From contig NZ_JAMXHT010000008.1 in assembly GCF_023955655.1 (NCBI RefSeq), positions 1 to 64,000 on the forward strand: a DNA stretch of 64,000 bases. Reading direction: 5' to 3'. Below the pieces are notes generated by a model that had not been told where the DNA came from, did no database searches, and worked only from the letters and a program-made list of their open reading frames with translations. Below are positions 42,631 to 52,289 of this stretch, piece after piece. Numbering within the stretch: the first letter of the stretch is position 1; each line of letters starts with the position of its first letter. Position numbers and translations under genes: made by a program. The DNA is from Ralstonia soli (GTDB lineage Bacteria; Pseudomonadota; Gammaproteobacteria; Burkholderiales; Burkholderiaceae).

Positions 42631-43629
42631 TTACTGCGGCTTGATGCCCGCGGCGCGCACGATGCGGCCGTTGCTGTCGTATTCCGCACGGATGGCCGCG
42701 GCGAACTGCTCGGGCGTACCGCCGGCCGGCACCACGGCAGCCTGCGTGAGGCGTTCGCGCAGGTCAGGCGCGGCGAGCGCCTTGTTGATCTCCGCATTCA
42801 GCCGCGCAACGATCGGGCCGGGCGTCTTGGCGGGGGCGAACACGCCAAACGTCGATGCCATGTTCGCCTTGGCGTAACCGAGTTCAGTGAAGGTCGGCAC
42901 ATTCGGCAGCGTGTCGAGCCGGTGCGGCGCGCCCACGGCCAGCGGGCGCAGCTTGCCGCTCGTAATGTGTTGCATGAGGGTCGGGCCGACGTTGGTCGAC
43001 ATCACCTCCACCTGGCCGCCCAGGGCGTCGGTCAACTGCTGGCCGCCGCCCTTGTACGGGATCAGCGTGATATCCACGTGCGCCTGCGTCTTGATCTGCT
43101 CCAGCGCCAGATGCCCCACCGTACCCAGCCCCGACGTCGACCAGCGGATCGAACCCGGCTTGGCGCGCGACTGGCTCAGCATGTCGGCAAAGCTCTTGCC
43201 CGTGAACGACGGCGTGCCCACCAGGACCATCGGCGCATACATGACGTTGGCCACGGGCGCGATGTCTCTCTGCGGGTCGTACGGCAGTTTGCCGAAATGC
43301 GGATTGAGCGTGAGCGGGCTCACCGACGAGAAGCCCAGCGTATAGCCATCCGGCGCGGCCTTGGCCACCGCATCCATGCCGATGCTGCCGCCGGCGCCCG
43401 CGCGGTTCTCCACCACCACCGGCTGGCCCAGTTGCGCCGACAGCCTTTCGCCCAGCGCACGCGCCACGTTGTCGGAAATGCCGCCGGTCGGATACGCGAC
43501 GATGATGCGGATCGGCTTGGCCGGATAGTCCTGAGCCAGCGCTGGCAATGCCGCAACCAGGGGCAGGCCGGCACACAGCAGCGCCGCAGAGGCAATCAGG
43601 CGACGGCGAGCGATACGTACGAAAGTCAT
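42631..43629 (-). CDS. Bug-family (tripartite tricarboxylate type) solute-binding protein
   Basis: A 332-residue periplasmic binding protein of the Bug/TctC family, which is greatly expanded in Burkholderiales. A signal peptide (ASAALLCAGLPLVAALPALAQ) is followed by YPAKPIRIIVAYPTGG and VVVENRAGAGGSIGMDAVAKA, the standard N-terminal family signature. IPYKGGGQQLTDALGGQVEV and AVGAPHRLDTLPNVPTFTEL are the later signatures. No TctA/TctB membrane genes are near, as is usual for orphan Bugs. Ligand cannot be predicted. It is convergent with the KdpE-like gene. Confidence 0.93.
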   Translation of the reverse strand: MTFVRIARRRLIASAALLCAGLPLVAALPALAQDYPAKPIRIIVAYPTGGISDNVARALGERLSAQLGQPVVVENRAGAGGSIGMDAVAKAAPDGYTLGFSSVSPLTLNPHFGKLPYDPQRDIAPVANVMYAPMVLVGTPSFTGKSFADMLSQSRAKPGSIRWSTSGLGTVGHLALEQIKTQAHVDITLIPYKGGGQQLTDALGGQVEVMSTNVGPTLMQHITSGKLRPLAVGAPHRLDTLPNVPTFTELGYAKANMASTFGVFAPAKTPGPIVARLNAEINKALAAPDLRERLTQAAVVPAGGTPEQFAAAIRAEYDSNGRIVRAAGIKPQ

Positions 43630-43718
43630 GGCGCGATGTCAACGGGAAGAGGCAGGAAACACCATTGTAGGCGGATGCCCAGGCAAGTTCGCCCGGCGGC
43701 GAGCAAAGTCGCCAGGCA

Positions 43719-43747
43719 AAAGAAAAGGCGCCCGAAGGCGCCTTTCC
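43719..43747. terminator. Rho-independent terminator after the porin gene
   Basis: AAAGGCGCC and GGCGCCTTT pair around a CGAA loop and are followed on the minus strand by a T-rich tail, ending the porin transcript. Confidence 0.88.
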
Positions 43748-43772
43748 GTTCCCAATCGAGTGACTGCGTCGA

Positions 43773-44906
43773 TTAGAAGATGTGGCGGATACCCACGCCA
43801 GCGCCAACTTGGTTGGTCTTGCCACCTTGGCCGTTAGCCGTGCCGCCCGGCAGTTCCGGAATCGCACCGTTCTTCACCTTGTCGTAGGCGACCGTACCGT
43901 ACAGCTGAGTACGCTTGGACAGCGAGTACTCGGCCAGCAGCACGCCGGTGTAGCGCTTGCCGTCGTTGCCGGCGTCCAGCGCAGCGTCCTTGATGCTGTC
44001 GTAGTAGAACACGCCCGTCAGCGCCAGGGCCGGAGTCACTTGGTACGTTACGCCAGCCAAGCCGATGCGGTCACGACGCTTGGTGGCACCCGGAGCCAAG
44101 CCAGCGCCCGTCGCATTGCCGTACAGGTTCAAACCAAAGGTGCTGCGGTCACCCGCGCAGGTGGCGCTGCTGTTGACGCAGCCCGTGTTGTCGCTGCTGT
44201 CGATGTAGCCTGCGTACAGCTTGGCCGGGCCGAACGCGTAGTTACCGCCGATACCCCACACCTTTTGCTTGTTACCGGCAGCGGTGGAATCCTGTTGCTG
44301 CTGGTAGAAGGCGCCGATCAGGGCCGGGCCGAATTCGTACGACACGGCGCCACCAACGTAGCGGTTGTCAGCCGTGCTGCCGGCCTTCTCGCCAAAACCG
44401 TAACCTGCGCCAACGTACAGGCCGTTCCACTTGCCTTCGTACTTGATCATGTTCGACACGCGCAGGCCCGTGACGCCGTAGTAAATCCACGAGTTTTCGT
44501 CGTAGTTACCCACGCCCAGCGGGTCGAAGTTGCCGCCCATCGTGAAGCCGAAGTTGTATTGGCGGCCGAGCGTCAGGGTGCCGTAGTCCTTGTTCGACAG
44601 GCCCACGAACGATTGACGGTTGAACAGGCCACCACCGTTGGCACGACCGGTGTCCGGATCAAAACCGCTTTCCAGCACGAACAGCGCCTTGTTACCGCCG
44701 CCCAGATCTTCAGAGCCCTTCAGGCCCCAGCGGCTGTTGGACACCGCGCCATTATCCAGACGCAGCAGGCTGTTGCCAGCTTGGTTCGCGTTGGTGGTGT
44801 AGTGAATGGTGGCGTCAACAATACCGTACAGCGTCACGCTCGATTGGGCGTAGGCCGAACCTGCGAACAGGGCGCCGACTGCAACCAGAATGGCAGACTT
44901 TTTCAT
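43773..44906 (-). CDS. Outer-membrane porin (Burkholderiales general porin)
   Basis: A 377-residue Gram-negative porin. The signal peptide (AILVAVGALFAGSAYAQ) precedes SSVTLYGIVDATIHYTTNA, the classic start of this family. The mature chain has the alternating polarity of a 16-strand barrel, the typical SRWGLKGSEDLGGGNKALFV and NRQSFVGLSNKDYGTLTLGR, and the C-terminal phenylalanine (VGIRHIF) needed for assembly. It should form a trimeric channel for small solutes. The upstream 500 bp are free of genes. GC at third positions is lower than in neighbours, with an ordered codon use typical of highly expressed genes. Confidence 0.95.
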   Translation of the reverse strand: MKKSAILVAVGALFAGSAYAQSSVTLYGIVDATIHYTTNANQAGNSLLRLDNGAVSNSRWGLKGSEDLGGGNKALFVLESGFDPDTGRANGGGLFNRQSFVGLSNKDYGTLTLGRQYNFGFTMGGNFDPLGVGNYDENSWIYYGVTGLRVSNMIKYEGKWNGLYVGAGYGFGEKAGSTADNRYVGGAVSYEFGPALIGAFYQQQQDSTAAGNKQKVWGIGGNYAFGPAKLYAGYIDSSDNTGCVNSSATCAGDRSTFGLNLYGNATGAGLAPGATKRRDRIGLAGVTYQVTPALALTGVFYYDSIKDAALDAGNDGKRYTGVLLAEYSLSKRTQLYGTVAYDKVKNGAIPELPGGTANGQGGKTNQVGAGVGIRHIF

Positions 44907-45409
44907 GTGGGCTCGTATTCAAAAAAGTTGTCTCAGACCGCCCATCCCCGTGTGCATGAGGGTGGGCTCCTCCGTTTCCTTTCCTTCCGTGTCGGAAGTG
45001 CCGCGCAAATTTAACAAAAGCCCTTATGGCGGGCAAAGCAATTCACAGAAGGATTCTGCGAAGTGTGGTAAGCGCGCATCGCTTTTTTGCGACGCACCAA
45101 AACCGCCTGCAGCAAGGCTTGCGGGCGCGTGACGCCCTGCTGTGGTGCACCAATAGGCCCACTGCCGGCCTGCACGCGATCTCTTGATTAGACAAAAAGA
45201 TATGGGGATTGCCGATGCGTGCAGGGTCATGGGCGCGCCTTTCCATCGCCATTCACGCTGACTTGCATCATTTCGGCGCCGACAACAAACCGTTCGTCGC
45301 ACCGCCGTGGATACGGTATGTCCGCTGACCTAGGCTTCAGACCGTGGCAAGACATCAAAAGACCACGTCAAAAGAGCACACCGAAAATCAGTTGAAGAAG
45401 GAGTTCGCC
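44907..45409. other. Intergenic region upstream of the porin and repeat-protein genes
   Basis: About 500 bp without a credible gene. On the minus strand, the porin side holds an AT-rich patch (GTTAAATTTG) that may be a -10 region. On the plus side, no promoter stands out. Two short open frames on the minus strand were judged to be chance. Confidence 0.4.
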
Positions 45410-45694
45410 ATGCGACTCAAGCAAATGGGGTTGGCCGCCATGCTGGTGGCAGGGGCCCTCGCGGCGGGCAGCGCTTGGGCGCAGGCCAGCCGCGTGGAAG
45501 TGTTCGGCCAGTCAGCACGCGCCGAACGGTTTGACGTCTATACCGATGGTGCCCGCACCGGACGTTTCGACACCTATACAGAAGGCGCGCGCGCCGGTCG
45601 CTTCGATCCGTATTCGGACGGCATGCGCAGCGACCCGGCCGGCCGCACCCGCGACGGCGGCGGCTCGGTCTACGGGTATCCGGTACCGAATTGA
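45410..45694 (+). CDS. Small exported protein with 12-residue tandem repeats
   Basis: A 94-residue protein with a signal peptide (LAAMLVAGALAAGSAWAQ). The mature part begins ASRVEVFGQSARA and continues as three tandem 12-residue units: ERFDVYTDGART, GRFDTYTEGARA and GRFDPYSDGMRS. A Gly/Arg-rich tail ends GYPVPN. The acidic residues in Y(T/S)(D/E)G might bind a cation. No named family is recognised. GAAGGAG six bases before the ATG is a strong ribosome-binding site, and a strong terminator follows, so it is a real monocistronic gene. Confidence 0.8.
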   Translation: MRLKQMGLAAMLVAGALAAGSAWAQASRVEVFGQSARAERFDVYTDGARTGRFDTYTEGARAGRFDPYSDGMRSDPAGRTRDGGGSVYGYPVPN

Positions 45695-45765
45695 TGCCTT
45701 GATCGGCAAGCGCTTACGGGCCGGTCGTAAGGCACCTCCGTTTTTCCGCCTCTCGGCCCAATCTG

Positions 45766-45796
45766 GCCCCGCTGGTATGCGCCAGCGGGGCTTTTT
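45766..45796. terminator. Rho-independent terminator after the repeat-protein gene
   Basis: GCCCCGCTGG and CCAGCGGGGC form a ten-base stem with a six-base loop, then five T. It lies just before the convergent paoC-like gene. Confidence 0.88.
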
Positions 45797-45805
45797 CATG
45801 CGCGC

Positions 45806-48004
45806 TCAGATCAGCTTGTCGAGCATGATGGGCAACTCGCGCACGCGGCGGCCGGTGGCGTGATAGACGGCGTTGGCGATGGCGGCCGGCACGCCCGTGA
45901 TGCCGATCTCACCAATGCCCTTGGCGCCGAGCGGGTTGATGTGCGGGTCCGCCTCGTCGAGCACGAGGATGTCGATGTCGGGCACATCGGCGTTGACGGG
46001 CACGTGGTACTCCGCCAGGTTGTTGTTGACGATGCGGCCGTAGCGCGGGTCGAGCAGGCTCTCTTCAAACAGCGCCATGCCCATGCCCCAGACGATGCCG
46101 CCCATGAGTTGGCTACGCCCCGTCTTGGCGTTGAGCAGCCGCCCCACTCCGTAACTCCCCACGATGCGCGAGACACGGATCACGCCCAGGTCCGCATCGA
46201 CATGCACCTCGGCAAACACCGCGCCAAACGAGTGCATCGAGAACTTCTGCTTCTCGTCGCCCGGCTGCACCTTGGCGGTCGCCTCGACGGGCTGGCCATG
46301 GCGCGCAACCACGGCGGCGACCGGCTCACGCGCGCCGCCACGTGCACTTAGGAAACCCTCGGCCACGGTGATGTCGCCGGCTGCCAGCCCGTGCAGCGGT
46401 GAACTTGCATCGGCAATGGCCGCGGCAATCAACGCGTCGCGCGCCCGGGCACCGGCGGCCTGCACGGCAGGCGACACGCTGGCCACGCTCTGCGAGCCGC
46501 CCGAGACCGGCGCCTCAGGCATGCGCGTGTCGCCCAGGCTGAAGTGCACGCGTTCGACGGGCAGGCCCATGGCATCGGCGGCCACCTGCGTCATCACCGT
46601 ATAGGTGCCGGTGCCGAGGTCTTGCGAACCGGATTCCACCTGCGCCGTGCCATCCGGGAGGTAGCGCGCGGTGGCGCCGGCGCGGCTGCGGTTGGCGGGG
46701 TACGTGGCCGTCGCCATGCCCCACCCGATGCGGGTGTTGCCCTCCCGCATGCTGCCCGGCTGCGGGTTGCGGCGCACCCACCCGAAGCGCTCGGCGCCGG
46801 CGCGATAGCACGCGGCCAGCGATTTGCTCGACCACGGGATGTGCTTTTCGGGGTCCTGCGGCGCGTCGTTACGCAGGCGCAACTCCACGGGGTCCATGCC
46901 CAGCGCGTAGGCCATCTCGTCGAGCGCGACTTCGAGCGCGAACGTGCCGGTGGCCTCGCCCGGGGCGCGCTGAAACGTCGGCGTGCCGACGTTGAGCCGC
47001 GCCAGCCGGTGCGTGGTCCGCTGGTTGGGCGTGTCGTAGAGCATGCGGGTGACGATGGCGCACGGCTCGGTCCAGTCTTCGATCATCGAGGTGGTGCTCA
47101 GCACGTCATGCGAGATGGCGGTGAAGCGGCCGTCGCGCGCGGCACCCACGGCGATGCGCTGTTCGGTGCGGGGGCGGCCGCCGACGGGGCCGAACATCTG
47201 CGGGCGCTCCAGCACCAGCTTGACGGGACGCCCCACCTGGCGCGCGGCCATCGCGGCCAGCACCACGTGCGACCACACCGACCCCTTGCAGCCAAACCCG
47301 CCGCCGACAAACGGGCACACCACGCGCAGCTTGTCGGGCGACAGGCCAAGCGTCTTGGCAACGGTGCGCCGCACGCCCGAGACATATTGCGTGCTGTCGT
47401 ACAGCGTGAGGGCATCACCGTCCCACACGGCGATGGTGGCGTGCGGCTCCATGGGGTTATGCGTTTCCATGGGCGTGCCGTACACGGCCTCGATGCGCTG
47501 CGCGGCCTGCGCCATGCCGGCCGCCACGTCGCCGCGTGTGGTGTCGGCGGCTTGCATCTGCACCTTGCCGGGCGAGTGAGCATCCGCGCGGGCGTTCTCG
47601 AAATCGAGCCGTGCCGGCTGCTGCGCGACTTCCAGCCGCACCATACGTGCGGCGGCCTGCGCGTGTTCGAGCGTGTCGCCCACCACCAGCGCGACCGGCT
47701 GGCCGTTGTAGTGCACCTGATCGTCCTGCAGCAGCGACAGCGCGCGCCCGGCCGGCGGCTCCAGCGCGGGCTTGCCGCCGTTGGGCAGGCGCGGCGCGTT
47801 TTCGTGCGTCATCACCAGCAGCACGCCAGGCATGGCCTGCGCGACATGCGTATCGATGCGCGTGATGCGCCCGGCAGGTACCGAGCTTTGCACCAGCACG
47901 GCATGCACGAGGTGCGGCACCTGGAACTCGGCCGCGTAGCGCGCCTGGCCAGTGACCTTGAGCAGACCGTCGGTGCGGTCCAGCGGTTGGCCGACGTTGA
48001 TCAT
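45806..48004 (-). CDS. Periplasmic aldehyde oxidoreductase, molybdopterin subunit (PaoC-like)
   Basis: A 732-residue large subunit of the xanthine oxidase family that binds the molybdenum cofactor and oxidises aldehydes to acids. Visible are [20 protein letters not shown] at the start, the cofactor loop [20 protein letters not shown], the motif [20 protein letters not shown], and the catalytic Glu in [14 protein letters not shown] near the C-terminus. It closely matches PaoC/YagR. GGAGG precedes the ATG at 48004, which overlaps the stop of the FAD subunit gene. A longer frame exists upstream but lies inside that gene. No MocA/XdhC-type chaperone gene (paoD) follows here. Confidence 0.93.
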   Translation of the reverse strand: MINVGQPLDRTDGLLKVTGQARYAAEFQVPHLVHAVLVQSSVPAGRITRIDTHVAQAMPGVLLVMTHENAPRLPNGGKPALEPPAGRALSLLQDDQVHYNGQPVALVVGDTLEHAQAAARMVRLEVAQQPARLDFENARADAHSPGKVQMQAADTTRGDVAAGMAQAAQRIEAVYGTPMETHNPMEPHATIAVWDGDALTLYDSTQYVSGVRRTVAKTLGLSPDKLRVVCPFVGGGFGCKGSVWSHVVLAAMAARQVGRPVKLVLERPQMFGPVGGRPRTEQRIAVGAARDGRFTAISHDVLSTTSMIEDWTEPCAIVTRMLYDTPNQRTTHRLARLNVGTPTFQRAPGEATGTFALEVALDEMAYALGMDPVELRLRNDAPQDPEKHIPWSSKSLAACYRAGAERFGWVRRNPQPGSMREGNTRIGWGMATATYPANRSRAGATARYLPDGTAQVESGSQDLGTGTYTVMTQVAADAMGLPVERVHFSLGDTRMPEAPVSGGSQSVASVSPAVQAAGARARDALIAAAIADASSPLHGLAAGDITVAEGFLSARGGAREPVAAVVARHGQPVEATAKVQPGDEKQKFSMHSFGAVFAEVHVDADLGVIRVSRIVGSYGVGRLLNAKTGRSQLMGGIVWGMGMALFEESLLDPRYGRIVNNNLAEYHVPVNADVPDIDILVLDEADPHINPLGAKGIGEIGITGVPAAIANAVYHATGRRVRELPIMLDKLI

Positions 48005-49011
48005 GCCCCACCTCCTGACGCGTTCGGATTTGCGGCCACGTTCAGCGCCCGGGCCACGGCGCGCTGCGCGAGCGGCACCTTGAAGCCGTTGTCGCGCAAC
48101 GGCTGCGCGCCCTGCACGGCCAGGGCGCCTGCCTGGGCGAACAACTGCGCGTCGAGCACCTGCCCCGCCAGCATCTGCTCGGCCGCATGCGCGCGCCACG
48201 GTTTGTGCGCCACGCCGCCCAGCGCGATGCGCGCCTCGCGGATCGTCTGCCCATCCGCCTCCAGCGCCAGCGCCGCCGCCACCGACACCAGCGCAAACGC
48301 ATAGCTCGCCCGGTCGCGCACCTTCAGGTAGTGCGCGCGCGTGCCGAACAGCGGCGGCGGCAGGTCGATGGCGACGATCAACTCGCCGGCCCCAAGCGTC
48401 GTGTCGATTTCGGGATGCGCCTCCGGCAGTCGATGAAACGCCTCGATCGGGATGCGCCGCTCGCCGTGCGTGCCGTGCACGACCACCGTGGCGTCCAGCG
48501 CGGCGAGCGCAACAGCCATGTCCGACGGATGCGTCGCCACGCAAGCCTCGCTCGCACCGAGGATGGCGTGCATGCGGTTGAACCCCTCGCGCGCCGCACA
48601 GCCGGAGCCCGGCTGGCGCTTGTTGCAGGCCGGATACGCCGTGTCATAGAAGTAATGGCAACGCGTGCGCTGCATCAGGTTGCCACCGTTGGTGGCCATG
48701 TTGCGCAGTTGGCCAGACGCGCCGGACACAATCGCCTCGGTCAGCAGCGGATAGCGCGAGCGCACCAGCGGATGCGCCGCCGTGTCGGCATTGCGCGCCA
48801 TCGCCCCCAGGCGCAGGCCGCCGTCGGGCAGCGCGCGGATCTGCGCCAGCGGCAGGCGGCTCACGTCCACCAGCCGCTGCGGCTGCTCGACGCCGCCCTT
48901 CATCAGGTCCAGCAGGTTTGTCCCGCCGCCGATGTAGCGCGCGCCGGGCTCAAGCCCCAGGCGCACCGCGGCTTCAACAGACGTCGCGCGGTCATAGGCA
49001 ATCGATTGCAT
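48001..49011 (-). CDS. Periplasmic aldehyde oxidoreductase, FAD subunit (PaoB-like)
   Basis: A 336-residue FAD-binding subunit of the xanthine dehydrogenase family. The FAD motifs are [17 protein letters not shown] and [18 protein letters not shown]. PaoB proteins are unusual in carrying a [4Fe-4S] cluster, and the loop [18 protein letters not shown] then GSGCAAREG supplies clustered cysteines for it. It passes electrons from the molybdenum subunit to the acceptor through FAD. The stop overlaps the paoC-like start. It follows the 2Fe-2S subunit by 9 bp, so all three are coupled. Confidence 0.93.
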   Translation of the reverse strand: MQSIAYDRATSVEAAVRLGLEPGARYIGGGTNLLDLMKGGVEQPQRLVDVSRLPLAQIRALPDGGLRLGAMARNADTAAHPLVRSRYPLLTEAIVSGASGQLRNMATNGGNLMQRTRCHYFYDTAYPACNKRQPGSGCAAREGFNRMHAILGASEACVATHPSDMAVALAALDATVVVHGTHGERRIPIEAFHRLPEAHPEIDTTLGAGELIVAIDLPPPLFGTRAHYLKVRDRASYAFALVSVAAALALEADGQTIREARIALGGVAHKPWRAHAAEQMLAGQVLDAQLFAQAGALAVQGAQPLRDNGFKVPLAQRAVARALNVAANPNASGGGA

Positions 49012-49020
49012 GGCGGCTCC

Positions 49021-49761
49021 TCAAACAGTCGTGCTGGGCTTGGCCGCCACCACACGAACGGCCGCCACGATGTTGGGGTACGCGCCGCAGCGGCAGAGGT
49101 TGCCGCTCATGCGCTCGCGGATTTCGTCTTCCGTGAGCACGACCGGCCCCTCGCTGCCCAGCGCTGCAGGCGACGTGACGGTGCTCGGCATACCGCGCCG
49201 CGCTTCCTCCAGCACCGCCACCGCCGAGCAGATCTGCCCCGGCGTGCAATACCCGCACTGAAACGCATCGTGCTCAAGGAAGGCGGCCTGCATGGGGTGC
49301 AGCGCCGCGCGGTCGACGGCACCGTCATGTGCCTGCGCCAATCCTTCGACGGTGGTGATGGTCTCGTCCTCGTGCATGATTGCCAGCGTCAGGCAACTGT
49401 TGATGCGCCGGCCGTTGACGAGAACGGTGCATGCGCCGCACTGGCCGCGGTCGCAGCCCTTCTTGGTGCCAGTCAGGCCCAGCACTTCGCGCAGCGCATC
49501 GAGCAGCGTGACGCGCGGCTCGAGCGACAGGGCGTAGGGCTTGCCATTGATATTGAGCGACACCGGCCGCGCAGGCGCCAAGGCCGCCGGACGCGCCGGC
49601 GGTTGCGCAGAAGCGCGGGCAGCCTCCGATTCATGCGGCAATGCCAGCGCCGACGCCGCTGCCGCAGCACTCTGCAGAAAACCGCGCCGGCTCAGGCCGG
49701 CAGGTGAGGCTTCGGATGCATGCGCAGGATCGTTCGACGATGCGCGAGGCGGTTCAGACAT
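49021..49761 (-). CDS. Periplasmic aldehyde oxidoreductase, 2Fe-2S subunit (PaoA-like)
   Basis: A 246-residue subunit with two [2Fe-2S] sites. A Tat signal (SRRGFLQSAAAAASALALP) exports the folded complex. The plant-type ferredoxin site is KKGCDRGQCGACTVLVNGRR with INSC, and the second site is DAFQCGYCTPGQICSA with SGNLCRCGAYPNIV. Together with the two genes downstream it forms the PaoABC-type enzyme, which protects against aromatic aldehydes in E. coli. GAGGAGAGCGTC precedes the ATG at 49761. Codons upstream of it do not look coding. Confidence 0.94.
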   Translation of the reverse strand: MSEPPRASSNDPAHASEASPAGLSRRGFLQSAAAAASALALPHESEAARASAQPPARPAALAPARPVSLNINGKPYALSLEPRVTLLDALREVLGLTGTKKGCDRGQCGACTVLVNGRRINSCLTLAIMHEDETITTVEGLAQAHDGAVDRAALHPMQAAFLEHDAFQCGYCTPGQICSAVAVLEEARRGMPSTVTSPAALGSEGPVVLTEDEIRERMSGNLCRCGAYPNIVAAVRVVAAKPSTTV

Positions 49762-49932
49762 GACGCTCTCCTCGGCTGGAATGCCGGAGCTGGGGACATG
49801 CGTCAGGGGAAAGCAAGCGGAATACCCGGCACCCGGGCACTTTGAGGCATAGAAGGAGGCCACGGAACCGAGGCCTCGCAGAGGCGGTTTGCTGCGGCGC
49901 GTGTAAGACTTACGCGCCGCGGTGCGGCCGTG

Positions 49933-51243
49933 TTACTTGGTCGTGCCCACGCGGTCGCGCGACACATCCATGACCATGCGCGTGAGCAGATACAGGCGCG
50001 GCACGATCGAGTTCAGGTCGACGTATTCCGCGTCGTTCGAGTGCGCACCGTAGCTCGCCAGGCCAAAGCGCTCGATGACGGGCGCCTTGGTCTTCGACGC
50101 GGCAAATGCGGCATCGGTACCACCGCCTTCGGCCTTGTCGTCAATTTCCAGCGTCTTGCCGAGTTCGCCGTAGATCTTCTGGGCGTGCTCGGCCAGCGCG
50201 CGCGACGCCGGCGTGGCTTCCAGTGGCGGGCGGCGGCGCTCGAACTTGGCCGTGACCTGCGTATCGGGGATCAGCTTGTTCTTGATGCGCTCGTTGACGG
50301 CTTCTTCCAGCTTGTCGGCATCAGCGGCGCGCAGCAGGCGCACGTCGGCCTGGGCGCTGGCGGTGGCGGGGATCACGTTGCGGTTGGTGCCCGCCTGGGC
50401 GACCGTCCAGTTGACCTTCAAGCCGGTCTCGGGCTTGGACAGGTCGCGCATCTGCAGCACTTGGTGCGACAGTTCATACAGCGCGTTGCGGCCCTGCTCC
50501 GGCGCGCCACCCGCGTGCGATGCCTTGCCCTTCACATCCAGCAGGATCGCGCCGATGCCGCTGGTCGCCAGCGACAGCTTGTCGGACGTCACGCGCGTGC
50601 CCTCGCACGAGAACACGGCGTCCTGCTCGGCGCCCAGCTTGGCCTGCATGGCGCGCGCGCCCGGCGAGCTGATCTCTTCATCGCCGTTGATCAGTACCGT
50701 GAGCGTGCCGTACTGCTTGAAGTTGGCCGCCTGCAGGATCGACACCGTGTGCAGGATGACCGCCACGCCGTTCTTGTCGTCGGCGATGCCCAGGCCGTAG
50801 GCGCGGTCGCCGTCGATGCGGAACGGCTGCTGCGCGAGCATGCCCTTCAAGTACACCGTATCCATGTGTGCGATCAGCATGATGTTGCGCTTGCCCTCGC
50901 CCTTGAAGCGCGCGAGCACCATCTTGCCGATCTTCTCGGGCGTGTCGGCCATGCGGTAGGCGTGGTCGCTCGGGTCGATCAGCTTGACGTCGCCGCCCAG
51001 GGTACGCAGGCGGTCGGCAATCACGCCGGCAATCTTGTCCAGGCCCTCGATGTCCTTGCTGCCCGATTCGATCGACACCAGCGTCTTCATGGTGTCGATC
51101 AGCGCGGGCTTTTCCTGCTGGGCGCGCTTGTAGATGTCAGCGGGCGGCACAGCGGCGGCGTGGCCGGCCACCAGCGCACCGGCAGCCGCCAGCAGCGCGA
51201 CCATGACCGGGCGCAAGCGCTGCGCAAACGTTGGGGCTCTCAT
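49933..51243 (-). CDS. M20-family metallopeptidase, glutamate carboxypeptidase type
   Basis: A 436-residue zinc enzyme with a signal peptide (VMVALLAAAGALVAGHAAA). Metal and catalytic motifs are LIAHMDTVY, GLGIADDKNG, NGDEEISSPGARAM and ASYGAHSNDAEYVD, as in carboxypeptidase G2 (M20A). It should release C-terminal glutamate from peptides or folates, or act on related N-acyl amino acids, in the periplasm. GAGGAAACCACC precedes the ATG at 51243; the frame above it is not signal-like. It lies between the oxidoreductase operon and the divergent DUF1835 gene. Confidence 0.9.
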   Translation of the reverse strand: MRAPTFAQRLRPVMVALLAAAGALVAGHAAAVPPADIYKRAQQEKPALIDTMKTLVSIESGSKDIEGLDKIAGVIADRLRTLGGDVKLIDPSDHAYRMADTPEKIGKMVLARFKGEGKRNIMLIAHMDTVYLKGMLAQQPFRIDGDRAYGLGIADDKNGVAVILHTVSILQAANFKQYGTLTVLINGDEEISSPGARAMQAKLGAEQDAVFSCEGTRVTSDKLSLATSGIGAILLDVKGKASHAGGAPEQGRNALYELSHQVLQMRDLSKPETGLKVNWTVAQAGTNRNVIPATASAQADVRLLRAADADKLEEAVNERIKNKLIPDTQVTAKFERRRPPLEATPASRALAEHAQKIYGELGKTLEIDDKAEGGGTDAAFAASKTKAPVIERFGLASYGAHSNDAEYVDLNSIVPRLYLLTRMVMDVSRDRVGTTK

Positions 51244-51416
51244 GGTGGTTTCCTCTCTCTGTTTCTTAGTTATGGACTGCAACAAAGCGGCGATTTTCGC
51301 ACGCCCGGCTGACGATTGCCCGTGACCCATCGGCCCTTCGGATGGGCACGATGACGCAGCGCAAGGGAATACCGATAGACCCGCGCAAAACGACAGCGCG
51401 ACGCTGACACTCTCGC

Positions 51417-51430
51417 TACAATTGCTGCCA
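51417..51430 (+). promoter_or_regulatory. -10 element immediately upstream of the DUF1835 gene
   Basis: TACAAT at 51417-51422 ends seven bases before the ATG at 51430, so transcription would start at or next to the A of the start codon. This predicts a leaderless mRNA. No -35 match or Shine-Dalgarno sequence is seen. Confidence 0.4.
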
Positions 51431-52224
51431 TGCAATACATCCATGTCGTCAACGGCGATGTTGCCGGCGCCACGCTCAGGCAGGCGCTCGGACAGGCCGG
51501 CCGCCCCGATTCCGTAGTCGTGCTGCGCGACGATCTCGCCGTCGGGCCGCTGGCCGACGTCGACAGCGTCGCAATGGCGCGTTCGGGCTTCTGGCAGCGT
51601 GTGGCACCCAACAGCAACATCGACTTCGCCTGCGAGATGCGCGACGCGCTGGCGTCGCTCGCCGACCTGCGCGAAGCCGCCACCGAAGTCGCCATCTGGC
51701 ACGGCCAGAGCGCGTCGGACCAGCTCATGCTGCGCCGGGTGGCGTTCCATCTGCATCAGTCACCCCAACGCATCAATGAAGTCGGCATGGATGTGCGCGA
51801 ACTTGAGGCCCCCAACGGCCAGGGGCCGCTCACTGCCATCGGCATGTATTCGGGCGCGCGGCTGGCGCGGCGGTTCTCGACCATCGCGCCGGTGTCGGTG
51901 CTGCGCATCGGCCGCCTGGCCTACGAATGGCAGCAGACCGTGCGCGAGAACGCCGACGTGCGGCTGTGGAAGGGCAACACGCTGGTGCCGGTGTCGTACG
52001 GCACGGTCGACGAGGTGATCCTGGAGCACGTGCCCCGCGAATGGGCCAGCGCGCGCGACGTGGTCGGCAGCATCATGGGCGCCATCGACGGGCTGCTCGC
52101 CAGCGACTGGTTCGTCTTCTGGCGCTGCCGCGAGCTGGTCGGCAACGGCCAGCTGCTGCTGCGCGGCGATGCCGATTCGCTCGCCACGTGCGAGCTGCGG
52201 CGCAATGTGGGCGTGGCGGTGTAG
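51430..52224 (+). CDS. DUF1835 domain-containing protein
   Basis: A 264-residue cytosolic protein. The N-terminal half matches DUF1835, with YIHVVNGDVAGATLRQAL, VVVLRDDLAVGPLADVDS and VAIWHGQSASDQLMLRRVAF. The C-terminal half has the companion DUF3658-type region with ENADVRLWKGNTLVPVSYG and LLASDWFVFWRCRELVG. Function is unknown; the family is widespread. The start is fixed by conservation. It is probably leaderless and has no co-directional partners. A bidirectional terminator separates it from the kef gene. Confidence 0.87.
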   Translation: MQYIHVVNGDVAGATLRQALGQAGRPDSVVVLRDDLAVGPLADVDSVAMARSGFWQRVAPNSNIDFACEMRDALASLADLREAATEVAIWHGQSASDQLMLRRVAFHLHQSPQRINEVGMDVRELEAPNGQGPLTAIGMYSGARLARRFSTIAPVSVLRIGRLAYEWQQTVRENADVRLWKGNTLVPVSYGTVDEVILEHVPREWASARDVVGSIMGAIDGLLASDWFVFWRCRELVGNGQLLLRGDADSLATCELRRNVGVAV

Positions 52225-52247
52225 CGCCAACGCATGCCACCAGAAAA

Positions 52248-52274
52248 AAGGAGCGCCCGCAGCGCTCCTTTTTT
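52248..52274. terminator. Bidirectional terminator, DUF1835 gene and kef gene
   Basis: AAGGAGCGC and GCGCTCCTT pair around a five-base loop, with A-runs before and T-runs after, so it works for both convergent genes. Confidence 0.9.
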
Positions 52275-52289
52275 GTTGTCCGCCTGACC

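Noticed and set aside
45024-45302. 92-codon minus-strand frame in the porin upstream region
   Set aside because: Mixed composition, no ribosome-binding site and no resemblance to a known protein.
46544-48304. 586-codon open frame on the plus strand opposite the paoBC-like genes
   Set aside because: It is Arg/His/Ala-rich with no start signal, and the minus-strand genes have clear motifs. Long antisense frames are expected at this GC content.
49930-51312. 460-codon plus-strand frame opposite the M20 peptidase gene
   Set aside because: Low-complexity Arg/His/Leu composition and no domain; the minus strand has full peptidase motifs.
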